A stretch of 64,000 nt of DNA. Origin: an uncultured Muribaculaceae bacterium. Lineage in GTDB: Bacteria > Bacteroidota > Bacteroidia > Bacteroidales > Muribaculaceae. The stretch is taken from the NCBI GenBank assembly GCA_910577315.1, contig CAJTME010000002.1:62001-126000 (forward strand). The letters are read 5' to 3'. The notes under the pieces are model-generated. The model worked only from the letters and a program-made list of their open reading frames with translations. It had not been told where the DNA came from and made no database searches. A program made the translations under genes and the position numbers. How positions within the stretch are numbered: the stretch's first letter is position 1; each line of letters starts with the position of its first letter. Positions 1 to 9,100 of the stretch are shown piece by piece.

Positions 1-95
1 TCATGTGCCAACGGGCGCACTCCCTCATCGTTACGGCAAAATCACTCAAAGACAGAGCGCCCCGGCATTAACATTTGTTGTTAAACACCCTATAA

Positions 96-1550
96 ATGAC
101 CGATTTAATCAAACATAGCGGCCAGGTGTTCACGCCAGGTTACTTAGTTAACCTCATATTGGATGAGGCCGGATATTTCGGAACCGGTATACTGCGGAAA
201 CATTGCATAGACAACTCTTGTGGAGACGGTGCTTTCTTATGCGAGATTGTCTCACGCTACGTCAAGGCTTATTTGGCGACTGACGGAGACCCCGCCAGGC
301 TTCCCGGTGAAATTTCCACCTATATTCATGGGATTGAAATTGACAAGGTGGCATACGGGAATTGTCTTGAAAATCTTAAAACCACCTGTTCTGCCCTTGG
401 TGTCGAATGTGCCGATTTTGACATTTTAAATGCCGATACGCTTTCGTGCGGTGTTTTTGATGGCAAAATGGATTATGTTGTCGGCAATCCCCCTTACGTC
501 AGGGTGCACAATCTTGACAACTCGTATGGTGCGGTCAAATCTTTCTCTTTCGCAAACGGCGGTATGACTGACCTTTATCTTGTGTTCTTCGAGAAAGGTT
601 TTAAAATGTTGAAGGATGGAGGAAAATTATGTTACATCACCCCCGGTTCATGGCTCAACAGTGTGGCCGGCGGCGTCATGCGGGATTACATACGCAGGAA
701 ACATAATCTTGTCTCCCTCGTCGACCTCGAGCATTTCCAGGCATTCAAGGCCACGACCTACACCCTAATCTCATTGTTCCAAAAGGGCGTTGAACGCGAT
801 TCGTTCTCTTATTGCGTGTTTGACCCGGACACATCAGGCAAGAGACATGTTGAAAATCTCACCTTTGACGAGATTGACATCAATTCATGCTTCTATCTCT
901 CAACTCATGCGGCCTTGAAGTCGCTGAGGAACATGCTGACGTCTTCTCTCCCGAAATACGTTTCGGTAAAAAACGGTTTCGCCACCCTCGCCGATAAAGT
1001 ATTCATCTCCGGCGACTTCCCGTTTGAGGATTTTGTAATTCCCGTCATAAAAGCCTCCACGGGCAAGTGGTACCGTGCCTTTTTCCCTTATGACACCGAT
1101 GGTAAGCCTTGCCCCAAAGACCATATCTTCCGCAATCCCGCAATAGCCAAATACCTTCTTGAAAACAAAACGGCATTGCTTAAGGATTCGACCGAAGAGG
1201 CTAACCCTAATTGGTATTTGTTTGGCAGAACGCAGGCATTGAAAGATGTGGCTGTCCTAAAAATTGCTGTAAACACCACTGTCAAGGATGTCAAAAGCCT
1301 GAAAATAAACATGGTTCCCGCCGGGAGCGGAGTATACAGCGGATTGTATGTGCTTTCAGATCTTGATTTCAGTATTATTGAAAGTTTATTGCGCACCGAT
1401 AAATTCATCAACTACATTTCATCATTGAAAAAATATAAAAGCGGAGGTTATTATACTTACAATTCAAGGGACCTGGAAGCCTTCCTCAATTACGAAATTC
1501 AAAATCTCATAGACAATGGAATTGTTCAAATTCGACCGGCTGGACAATGA
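96..1550 (+). CDS. N6-adenine DNA methyltransferase of a type II restriction-modification system (Eco57I-like)
   Basis: Transfers a methyl group from S-adenosylmethionine to adenine in a DNA target, protecting host DNA from the partner nuclease. The 484-residue protein shows a SAM-binding motif, DNSCGDGAFL, near residues 39-48 and the catalytic NPPY at 131-134, the order of a gamma-class N6-adenine methylase. The C-terminal half (about 250-484) lacks motifs I recognise and probably holds target recognition. The ATG at 96 is the first in-frame start after an AT-rich leader. The next gene starts 35 bases before this one stops, so the two are translationally coupled. Base composition looks more AT-rich than in the housekeeping genes, consistent with acquisition. 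The family assignment is solid; the target sequence cannot be read from the protein. Confidence 0.88.
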   Translation: MTDLIKHSGQVFTPGYLVNLILDEAGYFGTGILRKHCIDNSCGDGAFLCEIVSRYVKAYLATDGDPARLPGEISTYIHGIEIDKVAYGNCLENLKTTCSALGVECADFDILNADTLSCGVFDGKMDYVVGNPPYVRVHNLDNSYGAVKSFSFANGGMTDLYLVFFEKGFKMLKDGGKLCYITPGSWLNSVAGGVMRDYIRRKHNLVSLVDLEHFQAFKATTYTLISLFQKGVERDSFSYCVFDPDTSGKRHVENLTFDEIDINSCFYLSTHAALKSLRNMLTSSLPKYVSVKNGFATLADKVFISGDFPFEDFVIPVIKASTGKWYRAFFPYDTDGKPCPKDHIFRNPAIAKYLLENKTALLKDSTEEANPNWYLFGRTQALKDVAVLKIAVNTTVKDVKSLKINMVPAGSGVYSGLYVLSDLDFSIIESLLRTDKFINYISSLKKYKSGGYYTYNSRDLEAFLNYEIQNLIDNGIVQIRPAGQ

Positions 1551-2247
1551 CAGCTTTCTGCGTGTCATTTCCGAATCTTTCGGGGCTTTCCTTGCCAAAG
1601 GAACTTCAAGAAGCAACGACAAGCTCAAACCGCTGCATGGGGCCATAGCCCGAGATATAGCTGAGATGCTCGGTGAAGACTACGAGGTGTGGTCTCAGGG
1701 CTACATGTTTGACAAAGAAGCGGAGATGCAGGGACGTTATGCTGACAAGAAAGTCGACATAACAGTCAAGCATAATGGCAGGGCAGTCGCCGGAATAGCC
1801 GTAAAATTTGTCATGCAGAACTATTCCCAAAATTCAAATAACTATTTTGAGAATATGTTGGGCGAGACTGCAAATATCCGTTGCAACCATTGTCCGTATT
1901 TTCAAATTTTTATAATCCTCGACAGGCTTCCTTACTATAAAAAGGACAAAACAATATCCAAGTGGGAATCTTTCTCCGACCATAACATCAGAAAATATTT
2001 AAAGTTATCTGAAGACGATGTCAATGTTTATTTCCATACTCCGAATAAGACATTGATATATGTGGTGCATCTGCCTGACCCAACCGTTGATATAAGGACA
2101 CAGGAAGAATACATGACTTATTACCGTCATCATGACCATGTTCTAACTCTTTCCGCACACAAATACGATTCATTTGGCCCCACGGTCATTCTAAATGACT
2201 ATGAAAGCTTCATCGAAAAAGTATACCATACAATAAAGGCCATGTGA
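1516..2247 (+). CDS. Probable type II restriction endonuclease partner of the upstream methylase
   Basis: A 243-residue protein of the size of a type II restriction enzyme, overlapping the methylase gene by 35 bases; this context is the main reason for the call. A PD-(D/E)xK-like core may lie at D81 (VDIT) and A95-V96-K97 (GIAVKF): the aspartate and lysine are present, but the usual acidic residue two before the lysine is alanine. An Asn-rich block follows (QNYSQNSNNYFENMLGE, about 102-118) and looks like a conserved family motif. I do not recognise the exact subfamily. Alternatives are a nuclease whose acidic ligand comes from another position (E108 or E113 in the Asn-rich helix are candidates), or an inactivated enzyme. 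The stop is followed by 169 non-coding bases. Confidence 0.68.
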   Translation: MELFKFDRLDNDSFLRVISESFGAFLAKGTSRSNDKLKPLHGAIARDIAEMLGEDYEVWSQGYMFDKEAEMQGRYADKKVDITVKHNGRAVAGIAVKFVMQNYSQNSNNYFENMLGETANIRCNHCPYFQIFIILDRLPYYKKDKTISKWESFSDHNIRKYLKLSEDDVNVYFHTPNKTLIYVVHLPDPTVDIRTQEEYMTYYRHHDHVLTLSAHKYDSFGPTVILNDYESFIEKVYHTIKAM

Positions 2248-2323
2248 TATGCTTGGCAAGCGCTGACGATTACTGACATTGGCGCGGCTTCGGGCGATTC
2301 GTATTTGTCGCTGGCATAGTCTA

Positions 2324-2352
2324 TATCCGATGTTTGCATATCCGATGTTGCA
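2324..2352. repeat. Tandem direct repeat upstream of the ECF sigma operon
   Basis: Two adjacent copies of TATCCGATGTTTGCA, the second lacking one T, lie about 65-95 bases before the sigma-factor start. Their spacing, roughly one and a half helical turns, and their position suggest a regulator binding site or the operon's own promoter region. No consensus TAnnTTTG element was found here; GGATTTTG at 2393-2400 is the nearest match. Confidence 0.45.
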
Positions 2353-2416
2353 TTTTTTTGAAAAATACCCGGGATTGAGGGTTTAGTAAATTGGATTTTG
2401 TGCGTCTTAGTAATGT

Positions 2417-2905
2417 ATGACGAACAGAAACGACATAGAGACGCTTTTCAAAGCAAATTATCCACAGATGCGCCGACTGGCCAGGGCGCTTCTGCACGAC
2501 GATGATTCGGCGCGCGACATCGTCCATGACGTGTTTGAATCGCTTCTCAACTCAAAAAATCAGGCGCTTTTCTCCACAGCCTATCTCCTTTCATCGGTTC
2601 GGAACCGTTGTTTAAGCCAAATAAGGGACAAAGGCATACATGACCGTATCCTTAATCTATATTTCTGTGAAATGGAAGAATATGATGCGGAGAAATGGCC
2701 CGATGATGAAACCATCGCAAGAATTTACCAAATCATAAAGTCTGAACTGACGCCTCAGTGCAGGCGTATCATGGAACTGCGATTCATAAATGGCCTGAGC
2801 TTCGCCAATGTTGCTGAGAATTTAGGAATAAGCGAGAATGCCGTTTACAAACATGTTCGTCAGGCATTAGTAATAATCCGTAAAAAACTCAATCAGAATG
2901 GATAA
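2417..2905 (+). CDS. ECF RNA polymerase sigma factor (Bacteroidota sigma-70 family)
   Basis: Directs RNA polymerase to a small set of promoters, probably those of the receptor operon it heads. The 162 residues show region 2 (FKANYPQMRRLARALLHDDDSARDIVHDVF, about 9-40) and region 4 with a helix-turn-helix (LSFANVAENLGISENAVYKHV, about 130-150). There is no extra C-terminal domain. The following anti-sigma gene starts inside its last codons (8-base overlap), which couples the two proteins in near-equal amounts. In the classic FecI/FecR/FecA model, a signal passes from outer-membrane receptor to anti-sigma to sigma; the gene order here fits that. The ATG at 2413 is out of frame and was rejected. 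Confidence 0.92.
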   Translation: MTNRNDIETLFKANYPQMRRLARALLHDDDSARDIVHDVFESLLNSKNQALFSTAYLLSSVRNRCLSQIRDKGIHDRILNLYFCEMEEYDAEKWPDDETIARIYQIIKSELTPQCRRIMELRFINGLSFANVAENLGISENAVYKHVRQALVIIRKKLNQNG

Positions 2906-3548
2906 GTATGACTTAGTGCTTGATTTGATAGAGCATCCTGCAAAATACACCCCGGAAAGGATTGAAGAAATACTCTCTGACCCCCAGTCAGAAGAAATTT
3001 ACAATCTGCTCTGCAAAACAGAATCGGCCCTTGCCGCAGCCGACGACAATGTGGATGTTGATGCCGAATGGCAGACATTCACGCGCCGTCACAATAAAAC
3101 GAAATCCCGTTTCCACTGGAGTCTCAGCCGCGCGGCGTCAATTGCTGCCATCGCGTTTACTTCACTTGCCGCAGTCGCTATCGGGATAACCGTCGCGGTA
3201 AGATCTTTTACGCCAGAGCCGCAAGAACGTGAAATTACAACGGAGACATCTGTTGCCGACGCGGGCGCAAATTATCAGTCGGTAAGTAAGGATTCAGAAG
3301 CGGTGGTGGAGGCCACCGCCGTGCCGGGCAGCCCGGTCCTTTTTGAAGATGCGCCTCTTGAGGAAATCCTGAACCTGGTTGCTGAGATCCATGGCGTAAC
3401 TGTGGAATACAGGACTGCGGAAACGGCGCAGTTGCATCTTTACTACAAATTTGACCCGAACCTCCCGTTGAGAGAAACAATCGAACAACTGAACACATTC
3501 GGGCAGATAGACATTCGCATCACCGGCAAAAAAATATTAGTTGACTGA
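2898..3548 (+). CDS. Short FecR-like anti-sigma factor with DUF4974-like C-terminus
   Basis: An inner-membrane protein expected to hold the ECF sigma factor inactive until a receptor signal arrives. The 216 residues comprise a cytoplasmic segment (1-75), one membrane helix (about 78-98, SIAAIAFTSLAAVAIGITVA), a Ser/Thr/Ala-rich periplasmic linker, and a C-terminal module (about 148-216, PLEEILNLVAEIHGVTVEYR...) that resembles the DUF4974/STN fold. Standard FecR proteins are about 300-400 residues and carry a beta-rich FecR domain between helix and tail; that domain is missing here, so the signal must be read by the STN-like module alone. It overlaps the sigma gene by 8 bases and ends 2 bases before the receptor gene. 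Confidence 0.8.
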   Translation: MDKYDLVLDLIEHPAKYTPERIEEILSDPQSEEIYNLLCKTESALAAADDNVDVDAEWQTFTRRHNKTKSRFHWSLSRAASIAAIAFTSLAAVAIGITVAVRSFTPEPQEREITTETSVADAGANYQSVSKDSEAVVEATAVPGSPVLFEDAPLEEILNLVAEIHGVTVEYRTAETAQLHLYYKFDPNLPLRETIEQLNTFGQIDIRITGKKILVD

Positions 3549-3550
3549 AC

Positions 3551-6082
3551 ATGAAACTCATCATCATTATAATTATGGCGATGGTCGGCTTCATAGCGGC
3601 CAACGCCGGGAAATACACGTACACTTTTCATAACACTCCAATATCTCAAGCCCTTGTACAACTGAGCCATGACCACCCCGACATCAACATCGCTTTCATA
3701 TACAAGGAACTTGATAACTATAAAACATCGTCACAAATTGACACTGACAATGTCAGCAGCGCCATCCGTCAAATTATCGGATTGCATCCCATAGCTCTTT
3801 CTGAGAAAAAGGGTCATTATTATGTGGAAGCACTGCAACATGGCCGCTACACCTATTCAGGCCAACTTATTGGGCCGGACAACGAGCCTGTGGAAGCGGC
3901 AACCATAATGCTGCTGAACCCCGCCGATTCATCTGTGATAACTTATGGCTTTTCCGATGATTACGGCCGATTTAAAATTCCCTGCGATATTGGGCGCGTG
4001 GTCGCGGAGTTCAGTTGTCTGGGATATAAAACTGAAATACGCCCGCTGAATAGCTTCTCGACGGAGACTGTGCGAATGGAATCACAGGCAGTGGCACTGA
4101 ATCCCATCACCATATCGGCCGACCAGGTAATACGAAAAATTGACCGGCAGATAATAACGCCTGACGAACGGCAGCGCAGGGCCTCAACAAACGGTATCAA
4201 CCTGATTATTGCATTGAATTTGCCGCGCATATCTGTCAGTACCCTCAACAATACGGTGACCATTGACGGGCAGGATGCCGTGCAGTTGCGCATCAACGGT
4301 GTTGAAGTCACGACAGAAGAAGTGCTCGCTCTGAATCCCAATTGCATATCAAGGGTTGAGTACATTGACAATCCCGGGATGAGATATGGAGGCGTCAAGG
4401 CCGTAATGAACTATATCGTCAAATACCGCACGTCGGGAGGCAACGTCAATGGAGATTTTACTCAAGCCGCCAACTACGGAGGGTGGGGCGGTTATAACCT
4501 TGCCGGGCGCTACAATACCGAGAAGTCCATGTTTAACGCTGTTGTCAATTGGGAACGGCGTGATAACGACTGGATTCGTGAAAATGAGGAGACCTATCAT
4601 TTCACGGACAGGTCGGTTACGAACAAGGAGGTCGGAGAAAAGACTCCTTTCAAGTATGACCAGATAAAGGCATCGTTGAGATATGTATGGCAAGACGGAG
4701 ACAAACAGATGCTGAGTGTCAATGCGAGGAACTATTACAAGGATGAACCGAACTCGTTCGCAGACCGAAACAGCCTTTTATATCAGGGTAATGTGACGTA
4801 TAACATCTATGACAACACAATGACCAGGCTGAATGTGCCTTCGCTGGATATTTATTATCAACTTTCCCTACCGCATAAGCAACGCCTTTATATTGACCTG
4901 GTGGGCTCATATCTTGACAGCCGTAACCGACATTCCTATCGGATGAGTCATGACGGGGTGGCCGTTGATGCTTTCAACTCTTATATCGACGGAACAAAAT
5001 GGTCGTTGTTTGGAGAGGGGATATATGAACGTGAATTCGGTATCGGGAAGCTTACAGGAGGCATCCGGCAACGTCAGGAGTGGATGAAAAATATTTATTC
5101 CGGCGTAAGCAACAGCGATGTACGGATGAACTCGTCTCAAACTAACGTATATGCCGAATTCCAATCCCGACTTCGACGTGTTGACTACTCAGCCGCCTTG
5201 GGCGCATTGCGCACATACAGCGACCAAGACGGTCGGCATCTTGAAAAATATATATTCAATCCACGCCTGAACTTGTCGTGGGGAGCGGTAAAAGGACTGT
5301 TCGTGAGGTTCAGCGGTGAGATCTCAGGGTATGCGCCATCGTTGGCCGACCTTAGCTCGGTTACGCAGCAGATTGACGCATATCAGGCTCGTCGCGGCAA
5401 TCCGAATCTGAAGACTGTCACCTATTACAGCGCTCAGCTGATGGCGAATTGGGATTTCTGCAAATTCATGGGAATCGGCTCAATCGCGATCTACAACTAT
5501 GACCATAAGCCGGTGATGGAGCAGGATATTGCCGAAAACGACATGATAATCCGCACCATGGACAATCAACGTGGTTTTCATAGGTTGAATTGGCATACGT
5601 GGCTCTTTATAAAGCCGTTCAAGGACTATGTGACCGTTCGGTTCACCACCCTTTATCAGCGGTTCATCAGCCAGGGGAACCATTATACACATACCCATTC
5701 CAATCTCGGTTTCTACGGGGAGTTGTTCGCCTCGTGGAAAGAATGGTCGTTCATGGCCGAGTTTACCACGGTGAGCAATAACCTGTGGGGTGAGACGTTG
5801 AGGAAAGGAGAGCGGAACCATCAATTTTCAATCCGATATAACAGACCCAAATGGAGCGCGGCGGTATGCGTCTACAATCCTTTTGAGAAAGAATACCGGC
5901 AGAGTGTCGAAAACTTCTCTGCAATTGCTCCCTATACGCAGACACTGTATTCCAGGAACCTCACTAAAGTTTTCCTTTTGAAATTTTCCTTCAATCTTGA
6001 CTTCGGCAAGTCAAGGGGAAATGCCCGGCAGCGTATGTCGGATGAAGACATTGATACTGGCATAATGTCGGGGTCGAGATAA
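3551..6082 (+). CDS. TonB-dependent outer-membrane receptor with STN and carboxypeptidase-regulatory-like domains
   Basis: An energy-dependent outer-membrane importer that probably also signals to the adjacent anti-sigma factor. In the 843 residues the order is: signal peptide (about 1-20), STN-like signalling domain (about 22-95, TFHNTPISQALVQLS), a carboxypeptidase-regulatory-like beta sandwich (about 98-180), a plug region (about 185-300, including LRINGVEVTTEEVLALNP), and a beta-barrel with many aromatic-rich strands to the C-terminus. The STN domain is the hallmark of receptors that trigger an ECF sigma cascade, matching the two upstream genes. No SusD-like partner follows, so a glycan substrate is not implied; siderophore, heme, peptide or another small ligand are all possible. 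The C-terminal tail after the barrel is short and polar. Confidence 0.87.
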   Translation: MKLIIIIIMAMVGFIAANAGKYTYTFHNTPISQALVQLSHDHPDINIAFIYKELDNYKTSSQIDTDNVSSAIRQIIGLHPIALSEKKGHYYVEALQHGRYTYSGQLIGPDNEPVEAATIMLLNPADSSVITYGFSDDYGRFKIPCDIGRVVAEFSCLGYKTEIRPLNSFSTETVRMESQAVALNPITISADQVIRKIDRQIITPDERQRRASTNGINLIIALNLPRISVSTLNNTVTIDGQDAVQLRINGVEVTTEEVLALNPNCISRVEYIDNPGMRYGGVKAVMNYIVKYRTSGGNVNGDFTQAANYGGWGGYNLAGRYNTEKSMFNAVVNWERRDNDWIRENEETYHFTDRSVTNKEVGEKTPFKYDQIKASLRYVWQDGDKQMLSVNARNYYKDEPNSFADRNSLLYQGNVTYNIYDNTMTRLNVPSLDIYYQLSLPHKQRLYIDLVGSYLDSRNRHSYRMSHDGVAVDAFNSYIDGTKWSLFGEGIYEREFGIGKLTGGIRQRQEWMKNIYSGVSNSDVRMNSSQTNVYAEFQSRLRRVDYSAALGALRTYSDQDGRHLEKYIFNPRLNLSWGAVKGLFVRFSGEISGYAPSLADLSSVTQQIDAYQARRGNPNLKTVTYYSAQLMANWDFCKFMGIGSIAIYNYDHKPVMEQDIAENDMIIRTMDNQRGFHRLNWHTWLFIKPFKDYVTVRFTTLYQRFISQGNHYTHTHSNLGFYGELFASWKEWSFMAEFTTVSNNLWGETLRKGERNHQFSIRYNRPKWSAAVCVYNPFEKEYRQSVENFSAIAPYTQTLYSRNLTKVFLLKFSFNLDFGKSRGNARQRMSDEDIDTGIMSGSR

Positions 6083-6089
6083 ACACAGA

Positions 6090-6120
6090 CACGCGGCCAT
6101 GGGGATGCCATGGCCGCGTG
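6090..6120. terminator. Bidirectional terminator hairpin
   Basis: A perfect 13-bp stem (CACGCGGCCATGG and its complement) with a 5-base loop sits between the convergent TonB receptor and pectin esterase genes. There is no long T run on either side. Confidence 0.75.
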
Positions 6121-6158
6121 ATTGTGGTGGGGCGGATGCCCCGTGTGTTTGCTGCGGG

Positions 6159-9100
6159 TTATTTCACCAGGACTTTCTCAACCGTCCTGGTCCCGTCGGC
6201 TGTGAGGTAGTGTACGATGTTGATTCCCTTGGCCGGGGCGGCAAGCCTGCGGCCACTGAGGTCATACACTGCCAGCACCTCGCGTTCGCCGGCTTCGATT
6301 CGGTCGGTTCCGCTGGTCTGGCCAACCTTGCCCTTGGCGCTCAGTCCGCCGAATTCGTTCACGGCCTGAACGGTGATGTCGGCATTGCCGTTGCGTGCGG
6401 GGAGGATAGCGGCTGTTGACGTGGTGATGTCAAGAATCTCATCGCCGTCGGCCACGATATAGCAGATGGCATAGGGTACCTCGTTCCACTCGAGGGCTCC
6501 GTCAGTAACGACGGGCTCGGGAGCTTCGCAAGCCTCGGTTTTGATGGTTGGCTGCCATGCATCGTCGCCCGAGAGCACGTTGGACGCCGTGTATTCGGCG
6601 GCTTCCTCGTCGGTGAGGTGATTCTTGGCGGTGCCGTACACCTTTTCGCCGTCTTTGGTGTAGTAATATGTGTCGCGTCGCTGGGAGAGGTCGACAAGGT
6701 TGCCGTCGGCATCGGTAGTGTTCCAGTCTGCCCAGATTACTGGGAGGCCGCCCATTGTCTCATACCAGCCGGTAGCGGGGATTGTCACCTCGGCGCGGGT
6801 GTTGAGGAACACGGTCTTGGGGAAGTTGTGCCAGGGACGGCCCAGCCATACCGAGGTTTCCGACGGATTGCCGGGGGCGGTGATTGTGCAGTCGCGGAAT
6901 ACATAGCCCCATTTCACATCCTCGGCGTGAGCTGGAGCCACGATGAAACCGCCTGATTTGCGGGTGATCAGCAGGGTGGTGTTCTCGACATAGATGTCGC
7001 CGCTGTTGTAGATGAAGTCGACGGCACCTTCAATCAGTGAATTCTTGACATAAGCGCGGTAGGCCGACTTGCCGGGAGTAATCCAGGTGTCCTGGTAGGA
7101 GAGCATGGCCACGTTGTTGAAAATGGTGCGGTCGCCTGATGTGTTCAGGGCAAGTGCCTGCGGGCCGTTCTGTTGTTCGTGTCCGTATGAGTTTTCGATT
7201 GTGATGTTCTCGAAGAAGCAGTCGTTAGCGTTCACCACTACGGTGGCTCCGACGCTCACGTGAACGGCGTTGTCACCGCCCGAGAGGCGGTCGTCGAGCA
7301 CGACGGTCTTGTCGCGGTCCTGACCGGTGATGTGGATGAACGGTTTGTTGGCGGGGATGTCGATATGCTCTTTGTAGTTGCCGTTCTTCACGAAAATCAG
7401 CCAAGGTTTCACGCGGCCGGCAGGAGCTTCGTCGATGGCGGCCTGCAATGAGGTGTAGTCGCCGGTGCCGTTGATGTCAACGATGGCGTCGAAAAGGCGA
7501 GCTTCGGGCTGGGTGCGCTCCATGGTGGTGAAGGTGAGCTCCACGGCTGCTGCCGGGTTGCCGCTTCGGTCGGTGATGGCACCTGCGGGAAGTGAGAATG
7601 TGTACTCGGTGTCGTAGGCGAGGCCGGTGTAACGGAATATCACGTTCTTGCCCGATAGGGTGGGAGCCAGAGCCTTTCCGTTGAGGAGGCCTGAGCCGGT
7701 GCCAAGCTGGATTTTTTCGTTGAAGGTGAGCAGGATGGAACCGTTGACAGATGCGCCTTTACTTCCGTTTGCGGGAATGGAGGCGGTCAGCACGGGAGCT
7801 TCGCTGTCGTCCTCGGCGGCTCTGTCGGCAAGCACGTAGACATCGGTTATGGCAAGGCCGTCGTAGTCGGTTTCGTTGCCGATGAGCGGCGCGTCGAAGT
7901 CGGGATACCAGCGCACATACACGCGGGTCTGGTTGTCGGCGTCGGCGGGGAGGGCAAATTCGGTGTCGGTCCAGGAACGGTTGCCGGGAGCCGCTTCTCC
8001 GATAGTGGTGTAGTTCTTGCCGTCGGTGCTGTACTGCACGAAGAACCGGCTGTAAGTGTTGTATGTGCAGCTCAATGCCGATGCAATGCGGATATTGGTG
8101 TATTCCTTGGTCGAGAAGGACGCTTCATAGAAAAGTTTTGAGGTGCGCACTTTCCAGATTCGGGCGGCAGTGCGTCCGTTCTCGTCACCACGCGACACAC
8201 CGCGGGGGAGCCACGAGGATGTCTGACCCTCCTCGTTGTGGAGCGACATCAGGCCTGCGTTGTCGCTTTCGGCGCGGAAGTCGGCGGCGCGTTCCGAGCC
8301 GGGTTCGTCAATATGGAAGTCCCAGCCGACGATGAAATCATCAGCCGAATAGTTGGCGGTGAGGTTCTTCGCGCCGTCCATGACGATCTCGCGGTTGGCC
8401 GAGGTTGTCTCGTCCTCCCAGTTCGTGAAAGCGAGGATGCGGTTGCTCTGTGCGGAAAGCATGACCTCCGTGCCGCTTTCATAGTAGGGCACGCCGTCGA
8501 TGAGATGACCTTCGGGAGTTACCTCGATCATGTAATCGTTGGCACCGCCGTTGATTGTGAGCGCGAGGGGATAGATTGTGAGCTTGTCGAATTCAGCGAT
8601 AAGGTTGAGATCGCTGGCGGCAAGGAAAGTGTAGGGATTATCGGTGGAGATGACCTTTCCGGCAGCGCTCCAGCCCGTGAAGCGGTAACCGAAATTTTCG
8701 GTGGCGCTGACGGTTACCTGAACATCCTGGTCAATGACAGCCGTGTTGGGAGAGATGGTCACCGAGCCTGCTTCCTCGATGGAAGGGGCAACGGTGATTG
8801 TATAGGCGGGAACTTCGATTTCCTGGCCGGATATGTCGCCCTCGATGGTGACATCGTGGATGGTCATGGTCTTGTTGTCGGCAAGGGCGGCGATTGCGAG
8901 GCGGAGGGTCAGGGTGTTGTTATAAACCACCACGCCGTCGATGTCGAATTCAAAAAATTTCTCGTTTGGAGCGACGTTGTTGCGGATGGGCTCAAGGTTG
9001 GTGCCGAGTACGGTTTTCTTTCCGTCAAGTTCAAGCGAAGCCTCCACGGTACCGCCGTTGGTGCCGTTTCGGGTGGCGTAGAATGATACTTTGCGGGGCT

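Noticed and set aside
96..2247. Wider defence island around the restriction-modification pair
   Set aside because: The left edge cuts off after 95 bases without a gene, and the right neighbour is an ECF/receptor operon. No other defence gene is seen.
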